DNA of 18,707 nt, taken from NCBI GenBank assembly GCA_964371365.1, contig CAYJMO010000041.1:1-18707 (forward strand), read 5' to 3'. Made by a program: the position numbers and the translations under genes. A model generated the notes under the pieces. The model made no database searches and was not told where the DNA came from. It was given only the letters and a program-made list of their open reading frames with translations. Shown here in pieces: positions 13,988 to 18,707 of the stretch (positions within the stretch are counted from its first letter, which is position 1; every line of letters begins with the position of its first letter). Source of the stretch: CAYJBH01 sp964371365 (GTDB lineage: Bacteria; Bacillota; Clostridia; Oscillospirales; Ruminococcaceae).

Positions 13988-15739
13988 ATGGCTAAAGTAA
14001 ATATAAAGATCAACAATGTTGATTACTCGGTGGAGGCCGGCATGACCATTCTCGAGGCGGCGCACGAGGTTGGTATTGAAATCCCGACCCTGTGCTACCT
14101 CAAGGAGATCAATGCAATCGGAGCATGTCGCGTCTGCGTAGTTGAGGTCAAGGGCGCACGTACCCTCGTCACCGCCTGTGTTCACCCTGTCAGCGAGGGA
14201 ATGGAGATAAGCACCAGCAGCCCTCGCGTACAAAATGCACGTCGCACCAATCTTCAGCTCACCCTCTCCACCCACAACCAGGACTGCCTCGGCTGTGTGC
14301 GTAGCGGTAACTGTGAGCTCCAGCACCTCTGTCAGGAGTACGGCATAACCGATACCGGCAGGTTTGCAGGCGTGAAAAACGAGTATGTGACCGACGATAG
14401 CGCCGTTCATATGAGCCGTGACGACTCCAAATGTATCCTCTGTCGCCGCTGTATTGCCGCGTGTAAGAGCTGGCAGGCTGTCGGCTGTATCGGCACCAAC
14501 GAGCGCGGATTTAAAACACATGTTGCCTGCGCATTCGAGGCGAACCTCAACGATTCCACCTGTGTATCCTGTGGTCAGTGTATCGTGGTATGTCCGACCG
14601 GTGCTATCACCATGAAGGATGACACCTCCAAGGTTTGGGAGGCACTCGCCGACCCGAACAAATATGTTATTGTTCAGACCGCACCCTCCGTCCGTGCGAC
14701 CCTCGGTGAAGCTTTTGGTATGCCGATAGGTACCAACGTTGAGGGCAAGATGGCGGCAGCGCTCCGTCGTCTGGGCTTTGACAAGGTTTTTGACACCGAC
14801 TTTGCCGCCGACCTCACCATCATGGAGGAGGCGACCGAGTTTTTACACCGTTTCCAGAACGGTGGAACACTTCCGCTTATCACCAGCTGTAGCCCGGGTT
14901 GGGTCAAATACTGTGAGACCTTCCACCCCGACTTTATCGGCAACCTCTCCACCTGTAAGTCACCGCAACAGATGTTCGGTGCTACCGCAAAAACCTACTA
15001 TGCTGAGCTGATCGGCAAGGACCCGAAAGACATTTTTGTAGCCTCCATCATGCCCTGTACCGCGAAAAAGTTCGAGGTTGGTCGTGAGGATCAGGCGGCG
15101 GCAGGCGAAGGAATACCGGACGTCGATGTAGCACTGACAACCCAAGAGATGGCGAGAATGGTCGCCCGTGCAGGTATCGACTTTGTGAACCTACCGGATG
15201 AAGATTTTGACCCGGCAATGGGTGAGGCTACCGGCGCGGCACACATCTTCGGCGCAACCGGTGGCGTTATGGAGGCGGCACTGCGTACAGCGGTTGCGGT
15301 TATCACCGGCAAAGCACCGGAAAGCGTCGACTTCCACGATGTCCGCGGCACCCAGAACATTAAAGAGGCAACCTACGACATCAATGGCATCAAGGTCCGT
15401 GTCTGTGTAGCCTCCGGACTTGCCAACTGTAACGAGGTTCTGCGCCGAGTCAAATCGGGCGAGGCACAGTATGACTTTATCGAATTTATGGCGTGCCCCG
15501 GCGGTTGTGTTAACGGTGGCGGTCAGCCGGTTCAATCGGCAACGGTTCGCAACTTTGTGGATCTTAAAGGACTGCGTGCCTCGGCACTCTATGGCGAGGA
15601 CAAGGACTGTGCAAAACGTATGAGCCATGAAAACTCAGCGGTTAAAAAACTATACGATGACTACCTCGGTGAGCCGGGCGGTCATAAGGCACATAAAATC
15701 CTGCACACCAAATACTCCGAGCGTCAAAGAAGATATTAA
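13988..15739 (+). CDS. hydA: [FeFe]-hydrogenase catalytic subunit HydA
   Basis: This 583-residue enzyme interconverts H2 with protons and electrons. The N-terminal NuoG-like part holds a [2Fe-2S] cluster (C36, C47, C50, C64), a His-ligated [4Fe-4S] (H96, C100, C103, C109) and two [4Fe-4S] clusters (C149/152/155/159 and C192/195/198/202). The H-cluster domain follows: L1 TSCSPGW (299-305), L2 MPCTAKKFE (355-363) and L3 EFMACPGGC...GGG (499-512). It ends in the small-subunit-like tail. L2 and L3 are canonical, but L1 has Ser302 where TSCCPxW has its second Cys, the cubane ligand in CpI numbering (C300). GGAATTA-type ribosome binding sequence (AAAGGAA) precedes ATG 13988. It is last in the operon and followed by a strong terminator. 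There is no C-terminal ferredoxin extension. The maturation genes are elsewhere. Confidence 0.97.
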   Translation: MAKVNIKINNVDYSVEAGMTILEAAHEVGIEIPTLCYLKEINAIGACRVCVVEVKGARTLVTACVHPVSEGMEISTSSPRVQNARRTNLQLTLSTHNQDCLGCVRSGNCELQHLCQEYGITDTGRFAGVKNEYVTDDSAVHMSRDDSKCILCRRCIAACKSWQAVGCIGTNERGFKTHVACAFEANLNDSTCVSCGQCIVVCPTGAITMKDDTSKVWEALADPNKYVIVQTAPSVRATLGEAFGMPIGTNVEGKMAAALRRLGFDKVFDTDFAADLTIMEEATEFLHRFQNGGTLPLITSCSPGWVKYCETFHPDFIGNLSTCKSPQQMFGATAKTYYAELIGKDPKDIFVASIMPCTAKKFEVGREDQAAAGEGIPDVDVALTTQEMARMVARAGIDFVNLPDEDFDPAMGEATGAAHIFGATGGVMEAALRTAVAVITGKAPESVDFHDVRGTQNIKEATYDINGIKVRVCVASGLANCNEVLRRVKSGEAQYDFIEFMACPGGCVNGGGQPVQSATVRNFVDLKGLRASALYGEDKDCAKRMSHENSAVKKLYDDYLGEPGGHKAHKILHTKYSERQRRY

Positions 15740-15759
15740 TCTTTTTACGCAACGCACTA

Positions 15760-15800
15760 AAAAAGCTGTCACTCTACTTTTGGTATTGTGACAGCTTTTT
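15760..15800 (+). terminator. Intrinsic terminator of the hydrogenase operon
   Basis: AAAAAGCTGTCAC (15760-15772) and GTGACAGCTTTTT (15788-15800) form a perfect 13-bp stem around a 15-nt loop and end in a T-run. It lies 20 nt after the hydA stop. The A/T symmetry would let it act weakly in the other direction too. Confidence 0.92.
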
Positions 15801-15817
15801 ATAGTCATTTCTTAACC

Positions 15818-15846
15818 TTGCAAACTCATGTGATTTATGGTAGAAT
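15818..15846 (+). promoter_or_regulatory. Promoter of the YwaF-family gene
   Basis: TTGCAA (15818-15823), a 17-bp spacer and TAGAAT (15841-15846) with an upstream TG (extended -10) form a good sigma-A promoter. Predicted start near 15853. Confidence 0.65.
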
Positions 15847-15854
15847 TAACAAAA

Positions 15855-15884
15855 GCCTACTGAATAACAAGTTGTTCAGCAGGC
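15855..15884 (+). other. Stem-loop at the extreme 5' end of the YwaF mRNA
   Basis: GCCT-A-CTGAATAA pairs with TTGTTCAG-C-AGGC, giving about 12 pairs with one A-C mismatch and one G-T wobble. If the promoter call is right, it starts within a few bases of the transcript 5' end and could protect the message from decay. On the minus strand the same stem is followed by TTTTGTT, so a weak minus-strand terminator is an alternative, though no minus-strand gene ends there. Confidence 0.5.
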
Positions 15885-15918
15885 ATTAACAAGGACATCT
15901 ACAAGAGGATTTTTATTA

Positions 15919-16656
15919 ATGCCGGACTACTTTTTTAACGAGATAAATGATATTCCACAGGGGCTTGGATTTGCACTTTTTGATGCAACTCACCTCGCGT
16001 GGCTTTTAGGACTTGCCATTTTTTGCTTTATAATCTGCATACTCTTTTGCCGGCTGCCGATAGTGCGACAAAAGGTCTTTGCGAAACGCATGGCAATACT
16101 CATGATAGTGCTTGAGATTATTAAGATCGCACTGCTTATCTACTACGGCAGGTTTTCGTTGGGTTATCTGCCGGTAACGGTCTGTGGCATCTCCATGTTT
16201 GTCTGCCTATGGCACAGCCTGACCGGCAACGACTTCCCTGCCGAGGTGACCTATGCACTCTGCATGCCGGGCGCGGTGGTCAGTCTGCTATTTGCCGACT
16301 GGATCGGCTATCCCCCTACCAACTTTTTCGCGCTTGAAAACTTTGTTATTCATATCCTTATAATTTCCTATCCCCTCATGCATGTCTTTGCCGGTCGAAT
16401 ACGCCCACGTCTTAGAAAATTATGGATGCCGCTCTTGTTTTTGGCACTGCTCGCGCCGGCGGTCTACTTTTTCAACCGGCTTATCGGGACCAACTTTTTA
16501 AACCTTAACATACCATTGCCGAACAATCCCTTCTCATTCCTTGAGGGTATTTTCGGCTCACTCGGGTATTATATTGGTATTGTATTGGTGCTTATGATAA
16601 TATGGTTTATCATCTACACCCCGTTTTATTATGTGAACATTAACGAGAAGAAGTAG
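15919..16656 (+). CDS. YwaF/TIGR02206-family integral membrane protein
   Basis: This 245-residue membrane protein has about seven TM helices and matches the YwaF/TIGR02206 family of unknown function. Family landmarks are HLAW near 25-28, a membrane-embedded E66, LPVTVCGISMF (84-94; LPLHLCxxS in relatives), FVIH near 142-145, and GTNFLNLNIPLP (190-201). Relatives are distantly similar to the eukaryotic TMEM164 family, for which acyltransferase activity has been reported; transferring that function would be speculative. AGAGGA lies 9 nt before ATG 15919. It has its own promoter, independent of the hydrogenase operon. Its last 17 bp overlap the end of the convergent DUF6311 gene. Confidence 0.82.
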   Translation: MPDYFFNEINDIPQGLGFALFDATHLAWLLGLAIFCFIICILFCRLPIVRQKVFAKRMAILMIVLEIIKIALLIYYGRFSLGYLPVTVCGISMFVCLWHSLTGNDFPAEVTYALCMPGAVVSLLFADWIGYPPTNFFALENFVIHILIISYPLMHVFAGRIRPRLRKLWMPLLFLALLAPAVYFFNRLIGTNFLNLNIPLPNNPFSFLEGIFGSLGYYIGIVLVLMIIWFIIYTPFYYVNINEKK

Positions 16657-18619
16657 CCTCGATATTCCTGCCCACGAGTATGCTCGCATCTTCAATGTCC
16701 AGCGTCACCATGACCCAGCCGACGTCGCTGTAATCTTTATTTAATATCTCATACTCCACGCCGTCTACCACGAAGTAGTCGGCGTTTTCTATGCGACTTT
16801 GGGTGAAAGAGGTGTCCTCAAACGCGACTATTCGCTTGTCACTGTTCAAAACTCCGTTCGTCCAGTTTGCATCGTTAAATCCGAGGATATGCAGTGGCAG
16901 TTCATTGTACACCTCGGTATGCTCATATGAGCTCGGCTCTTCATAGTCCGGGTTTTTCGGCAGTAACATATAGTAGAGGTTGTCGACCAACATCATCGGT
17001 TGGAACGCCTCGGGGTTGGCATAGGCGACGTCCAGTGCCGTGTTAAAGTTATTCGTGAGATAGACGGTGTCGGTCTCAATCTCACCGCTCATAAGCTCGG
17101 TTAACTTCATATTAGAATATCCTAACATCTGTTCAAGGTCGTATCTCGCGCCAAAAGCATGGTTAGTGGTCATGTCATTGTCCACAGCGTACAGTGCGGC
17201 AAAGACACCCTGACCGGGCAACGGCTCTAAAAAAAACAGGTGGTCATAAGCCATAGGGAGTTGCTCCCAGACCGGACTTTTTAAAGGGTTTTCATAATAA
17301 ACTTCATCGATACTCTCCCGCTTTGATAACAGTGCCGGCGAGATGTCTAACAACTGAATGCCGAGAGTCAGGGCGATCATCGTTATCGACAGCCTATTTC
17401 GCTCAATATTGCAAAGTGTGGTGATTACAAACAAAAACCCGACATAGTAGACCGGCCAGAACATTCGACCACTCGCACGGAAGGTGTCGCATAGCGATTG
17501 TATCGTATCCGGCAAATCTATCTCCATCAAAATCGTGCTGTTTGCTATTAGGGTTGTGGACAGCGCAAAGAGAGTGAAACAAATCAGTACAAAGGCAAGA
17601 CCGCCGTGTCGCATCACCTTGGAAACTGTATCTTTTACACCATTTTTTATCACAAATACTATGGCGCAGATCGGCAGTGCGATTAGTACACCCAGACCGA
17701 GATAGTTAAACCCCTCGTAGCTCCCGAGCCCTTGACTGTGGGTTGGCAGGAATGTCGACCATATCACATCACCACGACTGATCGGATTGAAAAGGCTGTT
17801 GAGGTTCATCTGAAAGTATCCAAAGCCGGATTGATCGACCACCGAAGACGGGGTGGAGAAAAGCCCGATACAGACAGCGACGATCAACACCGAAAAAAAA
17901 GACACGCCTAAAAAAGCGAGCGGCTTGAACACACGTCGCTCACCGATACAATACTCGACAAGGTCGGCGAAGAGTATGCCAAAGAGCATGGGCAGAAAGT
18001 AGGGGTGCACCGCGGTGGCTAATGCAAGCAGGGCTACATATCCCCATCTATAACGAAACCCCTCCTTTCTATTTTTAAAATACAAAAACAGAGCAAAGAT
18101 GATGAGAAAATGGGAGGTGAGTGCTACATGACGAAAGGCGCGCTCTATCATGACAGGGCTGAACACGAAAAGAGCTGTCCCGAGAGCGATGACGACCCTG
18201 TTCTTAGTAAAAAGAGAGAGCAAAAGTGCCGCCGCACCACCCTGCAACATAAAGCAAAGCAGGACATACGGTCCGAAATACTGAAAGGTTGTCGGCAGGA
18301 TATCACTGAAAAGTCGAAAAAATATCGCGAAAATCGGGATTGAGTCGGTAAAACTCACCGAACTGCCCAGAGGATAGTTGATGTATGGACTAAAGCCGAG
18401 CGGGAACTGCATCAGAGTGTCGCGATAGAACAGCCAACCGACATAATGTTGAAGCAGATCCTGTTCGATATAGCCGGTGCGGATAAAATCGTCGTTTGTC
18501 ACATCAAGCGTCGAAACAGGGTACAAAATCAGAAATACGACGGCGCCGAGTGCGATCCCCATAATAAAATTAAGCTGTTCACGGCGTATCTTGCCGAGGA
18601 TGGCGTTATGTTTTATCAT
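16640..18619 (-). CDS. DUF6311-like membrane protein, candidate GT-C glycosyltransferase (long paralogue)
   Basis: This 659-residue polytopic protein is clearly paralogous to the 1662-3329 product. Both share LDVTxDD, the DxLQHYxGWLxYR loop (here DD 43-44 and QHY 57-59), LPxTFQxFG, SPxMIERAFRHxAL, MNLNxLFNP and FNYLGxGVL. It is about 100 residues longer, with an added soluble C-terminal region after a domain rich in acidic and aromatic residues, probably extracytoplasmic. Start ATG 18619 has AAAGGAA 6 nt upstream and lies inside the end of a GT2 glycosyltransferase gene (14-nt overlap), so the pair is translationally coupled. In Gtr-type systems a GT2 enzyme makes an undecaprenyl-phosphate sugar that a GT-C membrane enzyme then transfers to a surface polymer. 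This protein fits that second role. Its substrate is unknown. Confidence 0.78.
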   Translation of the reverse strand: MIKHNAILGKIRREQLNFIMGIALGAVVFLILYPVSTLDVTNDDFIRTGYIEQDLLQHYVGWLFYRDTLMQFPLGFSPYINYPLGSSVSFTDSIPIFAIFFRLFSDILPTTFQYFGPYVLLCFMLQGGAAALLLSLFTKNRVVIALGTALFVFSPVMIERAFRHVALTSHFLIIFALFLYFKNRKEGFRYRWGYVALLALATAVHPYFLPMLFGILFADLVEYCIGERRVFKPLAFLGVSFFSVLIVAVCIGLFSTPSSVVDQSGFGYFQMNLNSLFNPISRGDVIWSTFLPTHSQGLGSYEGFNYLGLGVLIALPICAIVFVIKNGVKDTVSKVMRHGGLAFVLICFTLFALSTTLIANSTILMEIDLPDTIQSLCDTFRASGRMFWPVYYVGFLFVITTLCNIERNRLSITMIALTLGIQLLDISPALLSKRESIDEVYYENPLKSPVWEQLPMAYDHLFFLEPLPGQGVFAALYAVDNDMTTNHAFGARYDLEQMLGYSNMKLTELMSGEIETDTVYLTNNFNTALDVAYANPEAFQPMMLVDNLYYMLLPKNPDYEEPSSYEHTEVYNELPLHILGFNDANWTNGVLNSDKRIVAFEDTSFTQSRIENADYFVVDGVEYEILNKDYSDVGWVMVTLDIEDASILVGRNIEATSSR

Positions 18620-18707
18620 TCGATTCCTTTACAAAGTAGATGGGGCGTCTCTTTGTCTCAAGATAGGTTTTTGACAGGTATTGTCCGATAACACCGAGGC
18701 AGAACAG
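18606..18707 (-). CDS. GT2 (GtrB/DPM-like) glycosyltransferase, C-terminal 33 residues only
   Basis: From the window edge the minus strand reads LFCLGVIGQYLSKTYLETKR and then RPIYFVKESNDKT before TAA at 18606-18608. This is the end of the last TM helix and the L-G-x-I-G-x-Y-L-x-x-x-Y-x-E-x-K-x-R-P-x-Y tail typical of membrane-anchored family 2 glycosyltransferases such as GtrB, which charge undecaprenyl phosphate with a sugar. The catalytic domain is outside the window. It overlaps the start of the DUF6311 gene by 14 nt in another frame. Confidence 0.75.
   Translation of the reverse strand: MFCLGVIGQYLSKTYLETKRRPIYFVKESNDKT

Noticed and set aside
13943..14521. 192-codon antisense open frame inside hydA
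   Set aside because: It is a shadow of the strongly biased codon use of the hydA frame, whose Fe-S motifs are certain. Similar antisense frames occur over hydB and at 15191-15628.
1..18707. CRISPR array, transposon, integrase or phage genes
   Set aside because: No regularly spaced repeats, terminal inverted repeats, or transposase, integrase or capsid-like proteins were seen.

Overview
The window looks like a scaffold from an anaerobic Gram-positive bacterium of the Bacillota, most likely class Clostridia and possibly an Oscillospirales/Ruminococcaceae relative. The evidence is a five-gene [FeFe]-hydrogenase operon in the order hydC-hydE-hydD-hydB-hydA (as described for Acetobacterium woodii), a YabE-like G5/3D wall protein, a YwaF-type membrane protein, canonical TTGACA/TATAAT promoters and AGGAGG ribosome binding sites. 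Two blocks of exactly ten Ns (5952-5961 and 7242-7251) are scaffold gaps. Each interrupts a conserved gene, so the apparent breaks in those genes are assembly artefacts. The lineage is inferred from gene content only.

Layout. Position 1-21 (minus) holds the 5' end of a tRNA-Leu gene with its promoter behind it. An AI-2E/PerM-family membrane protein follows at 417-1610 (plus). A long minus-strand run reads from 7271 down to 1662: rplM, rpsI, a YabE-like 3D-domain protein, a large unrecognised GT-C-like membrane protein, and a DUF6311-type membrane glycosyltransferase candidate. It starts from a strong promoter at 7382-7410 and has a roughly 100-nt structured leader that could be the L13 autoregulatory element. 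Divergent from it is a TtcA/TilS-type PP-loop enzyme (7544-8278), then a MarR regulator overlapping a MATE exporter (8391-10212) behind a promoter laced with repeated AGTTAA half-sites. The hydrogenase operon occupies 10542-15739 and ends in a strong intrinsic terminator. A YwaF-family membrane protein (15919-16656) follows and overlaps tail-to-tail with a second, longer DUF6311 paralogue (16640-18619, minus). Upstream of that paralogue, and overlapping it by 14 nt, is the C-terminal end of a GT2/GtrB-like glycosyltransferase cut by the window edge.

How the genes work together. HydA (H-cluster), HydB (NuoF-like flavoprotein) and HydC (NuoE-like) are the parts of a multimeric, NAD(H)- and ferredoxin-linked [FeFe]-hydrogenase of the electron-bifurcating/confurcating type. 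HydD is an added 2Fe-2S thioredoxin-like subunit and HydE a stand-alone GHKL ATPase of unknown role. The H-cluster maturases are not in the window. The GT2 plus GT-C pair resembles the Gtr-type surface-glycan decoration logic: an undecaprenyl-phosphate-sugar synthase followed by a membrane transferase that uses the lipid-linked sugar. The GT-C-like pair at the other end may do a related job. The MarR-MATE pair is a classic self-regulated drug or metabolite export unit.

The most distinctive points are the HydA L1 motif TSCSPGW instead of TSCCPxW, the loss of one expected cysteine in HydD, the two DUF6311 paralogues in different gene contexts, and the wall/glycan genes attached downstream of rplM-rpsI. 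I did not find a clearly new defence or mobile system, and there is no CRISPR array, transposase or integrase.
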